The notes beneath the pieces were generated by a model, which was given only the letters and a program-made list of their open reading frames with translations, was not told the origin of the DNA and did not search any database. The position numbers were made by a program, and so were the translations under genes. DNA of 64,000 nucleotides from Deltaproteobacteria bacterium (GTDB lineage Bacteria > Desulfobacterota > Syntrophia > Syntrophales > Smithellaceae), in assembly GCA_022710585.1 (NCBI GenBank), contig JAKLGV010000016.1, positions 17,354 to 81,353 on the forward strand, written 5' to 3'. Positions 40,014 through 49,188 of this stretch are shown in pieces; within the stretch, counting starts at the first letter, position 1; each line of letters begins with the position of its first letter.

Positions 40014-40535
40014 TTAAAAACCTAACAACGTGCGGGTATAAACGCCAACCCTTCCCGCCAGCTTCCGGCTGAATGACCACCATGAAGGATAACGTTTCAC
40101 AGCCAGAGACGCGATGAGCTTGGGAAGGAGATAAACTTCGACAATATCAAGAATCCGGATGACCGACAGCGCGTAAGGCACTTCGCCGTCCGTCATCAGA
40201 CGATTACGGGTTGTTGCCAGAGCCGTGCTTTCCTGAAAAGACAATATTAAAAATGCGGCATCCAGACTCTTAATAACGAGACGAAGATGAACAGGCCGGC
40301 ATTTGAGGTTGCCCCCGAAATATTTTACCTTGCCCTTTTCCTTGCCAACCACCATCCACGGGCCGTTGGGAAGGCAGCCCAGCGCAAAGGTAAAATCATC
40401 GGGCAGAGCAGCGAATTCCTTCTGAACTTCCTTGTCGACTTTTGCCGCCGCCTGAATGGCTCGGCCCGTAAACCATAGAAAGATGGCCACGTAGGCCTTC
40501 TTCAGGGGTTTTCCTCCTGCATGAATTTCCCGCAT
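40014..40535 (-). CDS. Hypothetical protein heading the AOR operon, possibly SCP2-like
   Basis: 173 residues, not securely recognised. No signal peptide. The middle (FTFALGCLPNGPWMVVGKEKGKVKYFGG, in parts, then LRLVIKSLDAAFLILSFQESTALATTRNRLMTDG) has the strand-helix rhythm of SCP2-like lipid-binding domains, including a TDG turn; this is a guess. A strong GGAGGA lies 8 nt before the ATG. It is 16 nt upstream of the degenerate alcohol dehydrogenase, so it is probably the first gene of the operon. If lipid- or acyl-binding, it could present a hydrophobic substrate to the redox enzymes. Confidence 0.65.
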   Translation of the reverse strand: MREIHAGGKPLKKAYVAIFLWFTGRAIQAAAKVDKEVQKEFAALPDDFTFALGCLPNGPWMVVGKEKGKVKYFGGNLKCRPVHLRLVIKSLDAAFLILSFQESTALATTRNRLMTDGEVPYALSVIRILDIVEVYLLPKLIASLAVKRYPSWWSFSRKLAGRVGVYTRTLLGF

Positions 40536-40752
40536 GATTTAATCCTCCTGTCATTTCTTTTGAAAAAGAGTTTTTGGGTGCTTCTCATTTGGATTCTTCT
40601 CATAAGGACACGACTCTAGTTTTATTATAGCCTGCTTTTCCAATGGGGGGAGAACACATATACATGATTCACCCATTGAAGTCAAAGAAATTATATCGCA
40701 GGATATTTCGGTCCGTAATCATAGACGTTCAAAGATTTTTTCACCGCCGGTG

Positions 40753-41712
40753 TTATTTGATAAATCTGTATACGTCTCTGGAAAATGAAAACGATAATAT
40801 CTTTCCATCCTGAGTCTTGATTTTCACCGTGTCGGCGCTCAGGCTGACGATCTGCCCTTCGATAATCTTCCCGTTGAATAACTCGATTCCTTTTATTTTC
40901 TTCATTTCCCGGACGCTTTGATCTTCTGTTGACGGAAAAGTAAAATTTTTCATGGGCAGCGGCGTTTTCTTTGCCGGCGTGACGGAAACGGGAGCAGTGT
41001 CCGGAAGATTTTTTGTTTCGTTTTTTGACGGTTGTCCGGATTTTTCCTGTCCGCACTTGCCCTTGCTTTTCGCCCATTCCAGAACTTTGCAGAGCCCCAG
41101 CTCACACGCCTTTTGCGCGTCAAGGCAGCCCGAAGGGTTATTGCCCTGTAGTAAATAAGCAAGCGCGCGGTTGTTGTAGGCATTGACATATCCCGGTTTC
41201 AGGCGAAGGGCCTCGTTGAAATCCTTCGTGGCGATGGTGAAATTTTTCAGTTGGGCATAAGCCTTCCCCCGGTTGCTATATGCGAGAGCCATTTTCGGCT
41301 GCAGGCGGATGGCTGCGGTGCAGTCATCGACGGCGCGCTGATATTGACCGAGGCTGTAGTGGGCATCCCCCCGGTTGATGAAAGCAAAAGCGTAATCAGG
41401 TTTGATCCGGATCGCCTGATCATAGTCTTCGATGGCGCGTTTGAAGCGGCCGAGGTCGGCATAAGCGTTGCCCCGGCTGTTGTAGGCGGCGGCGTAGTCC
41501 GGCTGCAGTTGAATGGCGCTGTTCAGGTATTCGATGGCTTTTTTGGAATCGGCAAATTTTCCCCGATCATCACTCCACAAGGCCTGCGCCTGATTGAACC
41601 AGTCCGCCGCCGTGATGCTCATGGCCGGAAGACAAAATAATGTCAGAACCAGAAAAACGGAAATGATGGCTTCACGTATGAGGGCCGCACTTTTATTTTG
41701 CAATGGTTTCAT
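40753..41712 (-). CDS. Exported TPR-repeat protein
   Basis: About 319 residues. A signal peptide or anchor (IISVFLVLTLFCLPAMSITA) is followed by four tetratricopeptide repeats between residues ~50 and 205 (AAAYNSRGNAYADLGRF, AFAFINRGDAHYSLGQY, ALAYSNRGKAYAQLKNF, VNAYNNRALAYLLQGN), a Cys-containing linker, and a C-terminal beta domain (GKIIEGQIVSLSADTVKIKT) like small SH3-type folds. It is a scaffold of unknown partner. The ATG at 41712 has no good ribosome site; a TTG at 41727 preceded by AAAAGG is an alternative. It follows the desulfidase-like gene. Confidence 0.8.
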   Translation of the reverse strand: MKPLQNKSAALIREAIISVFLVLTLFCLPAMSITAADWFNQAQALWSDDRGKFADSKKAIEYLNSAIQLQPDYAAAYNSRGNAYADLGRFKRAIEDYDQAIRIKPDYAFAFINRGDAHYSLGQYQRAVDDCTAAIRLQPKMALAYSNRGKAYAQLKNFTIATKDFNEALRLKPGYVNAYNNRALAYLLQGNNPSGCLDAQKACELGLCKVLEWAKSKGKCGQEKSGQPSKNETKNLPDTAPVSVTPAKKTPLPMKNFTFPSTEDQSVREMKKIKGIELFNGKIIEGQIVSLSADTVKIKTQDGKILSFSFSRDVYRFIK

Positions 41713-41738
41713 AGGCGTTGATCGCAATCAGATACCTT

Positions 41739-43031
41739 TTACGCCCGTCCACTTCGGCTGGATTTAGCCTGAATGATATGTACCACGGTAGGATCCACCG
41801 CGAACATGCCCTGAAGAGATACCTTGCCGATATTGAGAATGGATTCTTCGGGAGACCTGCCCAGCACACCGTCATCGGAGGAGAGACCGTAACCGGATAA
41901 GGCCATGAATGCTGAACGCAATGCCGTTTCTGCTCCGCTCATGATTTTCATGGAGCATCCGGGTTTTGCACCGTCGCAGATAATGCCGCACAGATCGCCG
42001 ATGACATTGTCCATGGCGAGGTTGATCTTGCCCATATCGATGCCCGCCTTCTGATAGACCAGGGCAACCGCCGACGCCAGGCTGGCGGCAATGGCGCATC
42101 CGCAGATGACGGAAAGCTCTCCGGTGAAACATTTTACATATGAATTTACAGCGTGGCTGATGGCGATGCTCTCCCGGATGCGTTCGATATCTATGCCCTG
42201 GTGGCGTCCCACCATGTAAGGGGCAATAATAGTGAGCGTGCCCTGATTGCCGGAACCTCCTGAGGTCATCACCGGCTCCGGCATCCCGCCCATGCGGGCG
42301 TCCACGGCGCAGGCCACGCGAAGTTTCACCTGATAGAACAGGTCGTCCGACTTGAGACCATCCTGCATCATCCGTCTGATCTGATAGCCCGTCCGCTTCA
42401 TATCGATTCCCTTTTCGGCGATGGTCATGTTCATATCGATGCCGCGCTGGATGTAGACCCGTTTCTCGTCATCCAGTTTGATTACTTCCCGCAGCACGTC
42501 CTCCAACTTCATCCTGCGCATGGCATCGCGGTAGGAGCCTCCTTCTTTCGCACCATGGGGATGCGTTTCCAGAATGGATTTCCCATCTTTTTCCAGGCAG
42601 GTGATGTTGGTATGTCCCTCGGACACGATGCAGTGCACGCTGGAACCATCGCGTTTCGCCGTCACTTCAACATGAAAGTTTTTCTCGTCTTCCTTGCAGC
42701 CGTATTTCACGGCTCCTTTGTCCATCAAGGCAATGGCTTTCTGCAATATTTCCGCATCAACGGTTTTCAGAATCTCGAGCCGGAACGCTGACTTCCCGAT
42801 GACAGCCCCGAGTGCGGCGGCAATGATATTTCCTTTCTGTCCTCCACTGTTGGGGATCGTAACGGCCGCTCCGTTCTTGAAGGTTCCCGGATCGACGATG
42901 AGCTCAATGGAATCGGGGAAGCCCTGCAGTTGCTCAACGGCGGCTGCCGTTGTATAGGCGCAGGAAATGGGCTCGGTGCAGCCCATGGCCGGAAATACCT
43001 CGTTGGCGAAGATTTCTTTTAAAAGATCCAT
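41739..43031 (-). CDS. L-cysteine desulfidase / UPF0597 family protein (CyuA-like)
   Basis: 430 residues. The N-terminus MDLLKEIFANEVFPAMGCTEPIS and later NSGGQKGNIIAA, TSGGSGNQGT and CDGAKPGCSMKI are landmarks of the CyuA/UPF0597 family, related to iron-sulfur serine dehydratase alpha chains, with cysteines for one [4Fe-4S] cluster. CyuA splits L-cysteine to pyruvate, ammonia and sulfide. The ATG at 43031 follows GGAGGAAC; the upstream in-frame ATG at 43070 overlaps the transporter end and is less likely. It lies 36 nt after an AspT-like transporter, which may import its substrate. Confidence 0.87.
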   Translation of the reverse strand: MDLLKEIFANEVFPAMGCTEPISCAYTTAAAVEQLQGFPDSIELIVDPGTFKNGAAVTIPNSGGQKGNIIAAALGAVIGKSAFRLEILKTVDAEILQKAIALMDKGAVKYGCKEDEKNFHVEVTAKRDGSSVHCIVSEGHTNITCLEKDGKSILETHPHGAKEGGSYRDAMRRMKLEDVLREVIKLDDEKRVYIQRGIDMNMTIAEKGIDMKRTGYQIRRMMQDGLKSDDLFYQVKLRVACAVDARMGGMPEPVMTSGGSGNQGTLTIIAPYMVGRHQGIDIERIRESIAISHAVNSYVKCFTGELSVICGCAIAASLASAVALVYQKAGIDMGKINLAMDNVIGDLCGIICDGAKPGCSMKIMSGAETALRSAFMALSGYGLSSDDGVLGRSPEESILNIGKVSLQGMFAVDPTVVHIIQAKSSRSGRA

Positions 43032-43066
43032 AGTTGTTCCTCCGTTGATAAAGTCTATTTTTTGTA

Positions 43067-44755
43067 TCACATGATATTAATAATGATACTGCCCATGATC
43101 GTCAGGAATACATTGGCAAAGGCAAAGGGAGCCGCGAAACCTAAAGCCGGTGTCGTGCTTTCCGCGTCTTCTTCCAGTGTGGTCATGGCCTGGGGAATAA
43201 CGCGGGCGCCGGTGAGACCGCCCAAGAGCAGCACCGGGTTCATCTTCAGAATATATTTTCCGAAAATCATTCCGGCCAGAATGGGTATCAGCGCAAGCAC
43301 GATGCCGGCCAGAAAGATGATCAGCCCACTAGACTGGAGAGCATCCAGCGCCGCCTTTCCGGAACTCAGGCCGATGCAGGCAACGAAGAGGCTCAGTCCC
43401 AGATCATTGAGAAGCCACTGCCCCCCGTCCGAGATCTGACCGAAACCGGGGTTTACGGAGCGCAGCCAGCCGCACATCAGCCCGGCAACCAGCACGCCTC
43501 CTCCCGTTCCCAGGGTCAGGGGAATGCCGGCCACCGGAATAACGATCATTCCGGCCAGGGTTCCCGCGACACAGCCGATGCCGAGCATCACCAGATCGGT
43601 GACCACCGTTGACCGCTGGGCATACCCGATGTCCTCAGCGGCCCGTTCCACGAGCTCTTTAGTGCCCACCAGACGCAGGACATCGCATTTGTTGATGATG
43701 GTATTTTCCAGAATCGGCAACTCATGACCCTGCCTGGTTATCCGGGTCAGAAAGATGCCGTGGGCGCGGGCGCCGCCAGCCAACGCGATCTGGCCCAGGG
43801 TCTTTCCCACCATTTTGGGGTTCAATACACAGACATCCAGGGATTCGCCCACGATGTCAATAATTGTCGAAACGTCAATCTCCCGGCCGATAATTTCCGG
43901 AGCGGAAACGAGACCGACATACTTGCCGGCAACAACAAGTGTATCTTGGGCGCTGAGGAGTGTTTCCCGGTCAGGCTCAAACAGTTTTCCTTCCCTCAGA
44001 ATCTGATACACGGCTACTCTTGCCGGCAGGAAAAGCGCCTCCACTTCCCGCACGTTCTTTCCAACAATTTTTCCATTGGTGATCTCATAAGCCCTGAGGC
44101 CAACCTGCCGTGACCAGGAAAACAACCCGGGGCTTTTGGATTCCGTTCCTCCGCCCATGTTCCGTTCGAGATCTTTGGCCTCCGCCTTCAGATTGATCCG
44201 GAAAAGGTTCGGCAGGAGTTTGAAGAAGATGATCACGCCCACCACGCCGAAGAGATAAGTGATGGCGTAGGCAACAGCGATGTTGTTGGATAAAATCTTT
44301 TTCGCCTCGGCAGTGATCGCCAGCTGATCCACCGCGCCATTGGCCGTTCCGATGACGGCGGACTGCGTCATGGCTCCTGCAAACAGGCCTGCGGTTGTTC
44401 CCGCATCAAAATGAAGCAGTTTGCCCAGGCCAACGGCCGTGGCCAGGCCGGTCAGCACCACGACCAGTGAGATCCACAGGTAGTTCATTCCCTCTTTACG
44501 GAGCGCGCCGAAAAACTGCGGCCCCACCTGATAGCCGATGCAAAAGGCAAAGAGCGCAAAACTGATGCTTTTCAAAATCGGCGGAACGTCTATGCTGAAT
44601 TGTCCCAGGACCATGGCCGCCAGTAGAACGGATGCGGTCGTGCCGATGCCGAACCCCTTGATCTTGAATTTACCGATGAAATACCCCGCTGCCAGGGACA
44701 GGAATACGAGGATTTCCGGACTTTCGTGGATGAGGCTGCTTATCTCCCGCTCCAT
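43067..44755 (-). CDS. AspT/YidE/YbjL-type transporter
   Basis: 562 residues. Two blocks of about five membrane helices flank a cytosolic region with two TrkA-C (RCK_C) domains (residues ~210-385: FLPARVAVYQILREGKLFEP in parts, then the second copy ending VLRLVGTKELVERAAED). This layout is that of the aspartate-alanine antiporter and YidE/YbjL families. The substrate is probably an amino acid or dicarboxylate. Being co-directional with a cysteine-desulfidase-like gene suggests cysteine or serine as cargo (inference). Start ATG at 44755. Confidence 0.9.
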   Translation of the reverse strand: MEREISSLIHESPEILVFLSLAAGYFIGKFKIKGFGIGTTASVLLAAMVLGQFSIDVPPILKSISFALFAFCIGYQVGPQFFGALRKEGMNYLWISLVVVLTGLATAVGLGKLLHFDAGTTAGLFAGAMTQSAVIGTANGAVDQLAITAEAKKILSNNIAVAYAITYLFGVVGVIIFFKLLPNLFRINLKAEAKDLERNMGGGTESKSPGLFSWSRQVGLRAYEITNGKIVGKNVREVEALFLPARVAVYQILREGKLFEPDRETLLSAQDTLVVAGKYVGLVSAPEIIGREIDVSTIIDIVGESLDVCVLNPKMVGKTLGQIALAGGARAHGIFLTRITRQGHELPILENTIINKCDVLRLVGTKELVERAAEDIGYAQRSTVVTDLVMLGIGCVAGTLAGMIVIPVAGIPLTLGTGGGVLVAGLMCGWLRSVNPGFGQISDGGQWLLNDLGLSLFVACIGLSSGKAALDALQSSGLIIFLAGIVLALIPILAGMIFGKYILKMNPVLLLGGLTGARVIPQAMTTLEEDAESTTPALGFAAPFAFANVFLTIMGSIIINIM

Positions 44756-45024
44756 ACTTTCGATCCCTTATGTTGAATTTGGTTGCTGGTCTCTGTTTCT
44801 GTGAAAAATATATTTCCGGGTATTTTAAATATGAGATTTATAAATTTTACAAGCTCTTTCTACGGGATTCAGCTTTCTCAGAGCAGTCCTCCTGCTATAC
44901 CGGAAATTGATTAATCAGGCCTTTTTTGAAGGGGGTTTTGGCTTGACTCTCCGGATGACGTATTATAAAATCCCGCTAAATTTCTTTCCCGAACAATCCT
45001 ATCATCAGACAAAAGGAGAACATT

Positions 45025-46446
45025 ATGCCCAAGATGAATCGCAGAGACATGCTGAAAATGTCCGGACTGGCGGCCGGCACGCTGGCCATCGGCAGCGCCC
45101 TGCCGGGGTGCAACTCGGACGACAATCAATCTCACTCTGATCCCACGCAGAAAAATTCCATGCTGGCCGATCTGCCGCCTTACTATCCCGGTACGGAGAC
45201 ACTGGGCAAAGATGAGATGCGTATTACGTTTATGGGGACGACCCCGATTGCCATGATCAGTCAGGCGGCGGTGAGCGTCTTTGTGGAATTGGGGAACGGC
45301 GACTGTTTCTCCTTCGATCTGGGCACAGGATCGATGATTAAATATTGGGCTATGAAGGTCAACATGGACAAGATTTACAAGGTCTTCATCGCCCATCTGC
45401 ACGCGGATCACATGGGGGACATTCCCTTCGTCTATGGGTTCGGACCGTCCTACGGCCGTCTCTGGCCCATGTACATATGGGGCCCAACGAGATCGGGACT
45501 GACGTATACCGATCCTGACAACAACACACGCGGACCTTTCAATGACGGCACTGCGGACTACTGCGCCGCTCTTCAACAAATGCTGATCTGGCATAACGAA
45601 AGCCAGAGCTTCGAGCCCACCAGCCTGAAAGATTATAAGCTGCCTGATTTCGACACCACCCACAGCACCTTAACGGACGGCTACGATTTCGTTGTCAAGG
45701 AGCTACCGTGGAAGAATACAGGCAAGGATGCGAACGGTGTTCCCAATGGCGACAACGTCGCCTACGATTACAACGGCGCGAAGATCACCCATTTTCCCGC
45801 CGTGCATACCCGGCAGGGTTCCATCAGCTACAAACTGGAGTGGAATGGTCTATCGATGATCTACATCGGAGACACGCTGCCCAGTCAATACGTCATCGAC
45901 CAGGCCCTTCCCGGCGTGGATGTCCTGATTCATGAGATTGTCATGTCAGCGGCGAATTGGATCACTAAAATGGGAATTACCACGGATAAATATTCGCAGA
46001 CGATCGTTGACGCCGCCGTGGCCCAGTCCCAGTCGGTTCAGGACAGTTCCCACACGCCGCAGAAGGCCTACGGCTATATTCTTCAGCAGATCAAGGAAAA
46101 AGGCGTAGCGCCGCGGCTGGCCGTCGGCACGCACTTCCAGGCGACCGACGACACGATCAAGACCGCCATGTCCGACATCCGCACATGGTATCCGAAGGGA
46201 GACGTCATCATCGCCTCCGATACCATGGTGGTGAACGTCACCCGGACCGGCGTCAAGGTCCGCCGGGGTGTCGTCTCCAATTATCAGTGGCCGATTCAGG
46301 TTCCGAATGTCAGTGAGACGAACACGCCGAAATACTGGATGACAGACCCGCAGACAGGAAAACCGACCGCCGCGCCGCAGGCGCAGCTTGATCCGGACGC
46401 GCTGGAGAACTATGTGATTGATTCATCCAAATACAACGCGAAGTAG
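45025..46446 (+). CDS. Tat-exported metallo-beta-lactamase-fold lipoprotein
   Basis: 473 residues. A twin-arginine signal (NRRDMLKMSGLAAGTLAIG) ends in a lipobox LPGC. The metal-binding motif AHLHADHMGD (HxHxDH) is followed by later ligand positions in FPAVHTRQGS and YIGDT; the final His probably lies in VGTHFQ. This is the glyoxalase-II/RNase-Z-like branch, so a metal hydrolase on the outer face of a membrane. Similar sequences are sometimes annotated as GntH of guanitoxin pathways, but no other such gene is present, so that label is not used. AAAGGAG precedes the ATG. Divergent from the AspT-like gene. Confidence 0.88.
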   Translation: MPKMNRRDMLKMSGLAAGTLAIGSALPGCNSDDNQSHSDPTQKNSMLADLPPYYPGTETLGKDEMRITFMGTTPIAMISQAAVSVFVELGNGDCFSFDLGTGSMIKYWAMKVNMDKIYKVFIAHLHADHMGDIPFVYGFGPSYGRLWPMYIWGPTRSGLTYTDPDNNTRGPFNDGTADYCAALQQMLIWHNESQSFEPTSLKDYKLPDFDTTHSTLTDGYDFVVKELPWKNTGKDANGVPNGDNVAYDYNGAKITHFPAVHTRQGSISYKLEWNGLSMIYIGDTLPSQYVIDQALPGVDVLIHEIVMSAANWITKMGITTDKYSQTIVDAAVAQSQSVQDSSHTPQKAYGYILQQIKEKGVAPRLAVGTHFQATDDTIKTAMSDIRTWYPKGDVIIASDTMVVNVTRTGVKVRRGVVSNYQWPIQVPNVSETNTPKYWMTDPQTGKPTAAPQAQLDPDALENYVIDSSKYNAK

Positions 46447-46500
46447 GTGTCTTTATTCACAACGCCTGTCCGAATCGCTTTCAATCTTCATCTGAAAAAG

Positions 46501-46534
46501 AAGCCCCCGTCAACCGGTTGATTGACGGGGGCTT
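46501..46534. terminator. Bidirectional terminator between MBL-fold and patatin genes
   Basis: AAGCCCCCGTCAA (46501-46513) pairs perfectly with TTGACGGGGGCTT (46522-46534) across an 8-nt loop. It lies between two convergent genes, 54 nt after the MBL-fold stop and 24 nt after the patatin stop. Confidence 0.8.
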
Positions 46535-46558
46535 TGCGCTCAACAGATCTGGAGAATT

Positions 46559-47659
46559 TCATTTGGATGAACAATTGAACACGACCATGGCATCGTTGAA
46601 GCCGGCGTCGATCCGGCCAGTCAGGGTCCTTCTGGAAAAATCACTGCTGGAACCGATCGCTCCGGTTCCCTCTTCGCCAATGACAACGGTGCGGTCAATC
46701 TTGCGGTGGCGGACCAGATCTTTATATCCTTCATGTTTCCGGATCGGACTGTTCGCGGGAAGAATCTTGTCAATTTCCTGCATCGCGTCCACAAATGCGC
46801 TATATTTCCGATGGAGCTTCTTGTCCAGGGCGAATTTACCGGAAAAGAGCAGATTATAGAAGCGTTCGCAGGACTCCTGGATGGTCTTTGGCAATTCTCC
46901 TTTCATGCGATGCAGCGAGACCATAATGATCTCCCGTTCGATATCCGGATTGTCCGGCTCGATCTGTTCCAGGGCGTTGACCGCCACGCCGACCGGCAGA
47001 TTCAGGAAGATGCCTCCGTCCCAGTAAAAGTCACCGGCAATCGGCGTCATCGGAAAGGTCACGGGAAAGCTCCCGCTGGCGATGATGTGGTCCAGAGTGA
47101 GCATCATCTGGGCGTTGTCAAATCGCGCGTACTGTCCATTCCCGACATTGACGGCGGTCACGATCAGCCGGGTTTTTTCCGGATGGTTGAGTTTTTTTGG
47201 ATCGACAAACTCCGCCAGTGTTTCTTTCAGGAGCGATGTATCATAAATGCTGCTGGTCATCATGGGAGCATAAACAGGCGTCGTCATAAATTCCCGGCTC
47301 AGTTGGTACATGCCTGGATTTCCGAATAAAGAAAGGCTCTGCTCGGATAAAGTCGTTAACATGTGAAACGGATCGCATAGCGTTTCCCCGAAGGGTGAAA
47401 ACCAGGAAAAGGCCGGCCAGTCCACGCATAACCGTTCCCGCCAGAGCCGATCAAGGGCTTCCATGGGGTCACCTTTTGCGCCGACGAGCAGGGCGGCATT
47501 GATGGCGCCAATCGATACGCCCGTGACGACCCGCGGGAAAAAGCTCTTGCCCCGGCTGGCATATAATGCCTTGATGGCTCCGTATTCGTAGGCTCCGAGA
47601 GCGCCGCCTCCCTGCAGCGAAATGGCCGTAATGATTTTTTTCGATTTTGCTTTTTTCAT
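46559..47659 (-). CDS. Patatin-like phospholipase
   Basis: About 366 residues. The patatin dyad is present: the oxyanion loop GGGALGAYEYG, the nucleophile GVSIGAIN (GxSxG) and WDGGIFLNLPV (DGG Asp). It hydrolyses acyl esters of lipids. The C-terminal region carries no extra recognised domain. The ATG at 47659 (MKKAKSK) is preferred, with AAGGAG about 13 nt upstream; a TTG at 47695 is an alternative. It begins 62 nt after the RND outer-membrane gene ends on the same strand, so some read-through from the efflux operon is possible. Confidence 0.87.
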   Translation of the reverse strand: MKKAKSKKIITAISLQGGGALGAYEYGAIKALYASRGKSFFPRVVTGVSIGAINAALLVGAKGDPMEALDRLWRERLCVDWPAFSWFSPFGETLCDPFHMLTTLSEQSLSLFGNPGMYQLSREFMTTPVYAPMMTSSIYDTSLLKETLAEFVDPKKLNHPEKTRLIVTAVNVGNGQYARFDNAQMMLTLDHIIASGSFPVTFPMTPIAGDFYWDGGIFLNLPVGVAVNALEQIEPDNPDIEREIIMVSLHRMKGELPKTIQESCERFYNLLFSGKFALDKKLHRKYSAFVDAMQEIDKILPANSPIRKHEGYKDLVRHRKIDRTVVIGEEGTGAIGSSSDFSRRTLTGRIDAGFNDAMVVFNCSSK

Positions 47660-47721
47660 GATCGTGATCAGGCTCCTTTTGCTGAAAAGAGGCAAAGACT
47701 ATCTCAACAGCGCCACGGGAG

Positions 47722-49188
47722 CTATTGAGCGTTTGCCTTTGAGGGTGTTATTTCATCCGCCGGCGGAGCAGAAAATGTTTTAACCGTTAATTGTTGTGCT
47801 TCAGCAAGCCATCCGCCGCCCATGGCTTTATAAAGGTTCACGAGCGCTATGAAGGCTGATGTCCGGGCTTGAACCAGATTAATTTCCGAAGGAAAAAGCA
47901 TTTGCTCCGCCTGTAGCACGGTGGAATAGGGCGTGTAGCCGCCCTCGTACTGGAGGCGCGCCAGGCGGGTATATTCGCTGTTGGCTTTGACCAGACGTTC
48001 CTGCGCCTCGATCTGCTCGACGAGTTTTTTTCTGGCCACGAGCGCATCCTCGACATCGGCAAAGGAATTCTGGATGACGGATTCATAATTATTCAGGGCC
48101 GCCTTCTGCGCGGCTTGTGCCCGCCGGACCTGAGCGGTAATGGCGCCGCCCGCGAAAATCGGACCGGTCAGGGAGCCCACGTAGCTCCACGCGTTGGCCG
48201 GTCCTTTAAAGAGATCCAACAGCTCGGCGCTGGAATTGCCGTAGGCGCCGGTCAGAGAGATTGTCGGAAAGTAAAGCGCCCGGGCCGCGCCGATCTGGGC
48301 GTTGGCCGAAATGAGATTCTGTTCCGCCTGCTGGATATCCGGGCGGCTGATCAGAATGTCCGAGGGCAACCCGGAAGGAACGGGAGGCAATTGCAGTTCG
48401 TAAATCGTTTTGCCGCGCTTGACGGGCCCGGGATTGCGTCCCAGCAGAACCGACAGAGCGTGTTCGGTTTGAGCCATCTGGGATTCTATCTGCGGGATAG
48501 CCGCGGCTGCCGTTTCATACTGTGAACGGGTCTGCTCGACATTCATCTGAGAGACCACGCCATACTGGAAACGCAGTTCAAAGATTTTCACGGACTCCGC
48601 GTAGGCATCCCGGTTGCGCTTCGAGACCGCCAGTTGTTCGTCCAGTCCGAGAAGTTGAATGTAGTTGTTGGCCACCGCCGCGACCAGGGAGAGGATGGCG
48701 CCCCGCCATTGCGCCTCGGAGGCGCGCCAATCGGCCTCGGCGGATTCGGTCAGTCTCCGGATGCGTCCCCAGAGATCAATTTCCCAGCTCGCGCTGACAA
48801 AGGTCTGGTAAGAATTGTTGGGGTTTTCCACAAATTTTTCCAGAAGGGTGCCGTCCAGTCCGGATAAGCGTTTCCGGCCGGCGCTGCCGCTGTACCCGAA
48901 CTGCGGAAACAGCGGCGACCGGGTCTGCATAATAACGGCGGCCGCCTGCTCCATATTGGCTGCCGCGATCTTGATGTTTTTGTTGTTAGACAGAGCTTCG
49001 CTGATCAGGGCATTCAGAACCGGGTCCTGAAACTGCCGCCACCAGATCGTGTTAACGGCGTCGCGCGCTCCGGCCTCATCGTATTTGAACGCGGAAGGCG
49101 TTTCGATAACGGGCTTCACATAGTCGGGTCCGACTGCACAGCCGGCCACGAGGAAGAATAATACGGACATAAGAATCCATCTACGCAT
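47722..49188 (-). CDS. RND efflux outer-membrane factor (OprM/NodT family lipoprotein)
   Basis: About 488 residues. The lipobox lies in LFFLVAGCAVGPDY, and the two OEP (outer-membrane efflux) repeats include ANNYIQLLGLDEQLAVSKRN and VEDALVARKKLVEQIEAQE (in parts). It forms a trimeric channel-tunnel that completes the tripartite pump. The ATG at 49188 follows AGGAGGAC and overlaps the 3' end of the pump gene by 8 nt; the longer frame begins with a run of Arg/Lys encoded inside the pump gene and is rejected. Confidence 0.92.
   Translation of the reverse strand: MRRWILMSVLFFLVAGCAVGPDYVKPVIETPSAFKYDEAGARDAVNTIWWRQFQDPVLNALISEALSNNKNIKIAAANMEQAAAVIMQTRSPLFPQFGYSGSAGRKRLSGLDGTLLEKFVENPNNSYQTFVSASWEIDLWGRIRRLTESAEADWRASEAQWRGAILSLVAAVANNYIQLLGLDEQLAVSKRNRDAYAESVKIFELRFQYGVVSQMNVEQTRSQYETAAAAIPQIESQMAQTEHALSVLLGRNPGPVKRGKTIYELQLPPVPSGLPSDILISRPDIQQAEQNLISANAQIGAARALYFPTISLTGAYGNSSAELLDLFKGPANAWSYVGSLTGPIFAGGAITAQVRRAQAAQKAALNNYESVIQNSFADVEDALVARKKLVEQIEAQERLVKANSEYTRLARLQYEGGYTPYSTVLQAEQMLFPSEINLVQARTSAFIALVNLYKAMGGGWLAEAQQLTVKTFSAPPADEITPSKANAQ

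Noticed and set aside
44911..45663. 250-residue minus-strand frame
   Set aside because: Opposite the Tat-exported MBL-fold gene, whose twin-arginine signal, lipobox and HxHxDH are clear.
45025..46446. Guanitoxin biosynthesis gene (gntH)
   Set aside because: Sequence style is compatible with that annotation, but no other pathway gene is nearby, so only the fold and export route are called.
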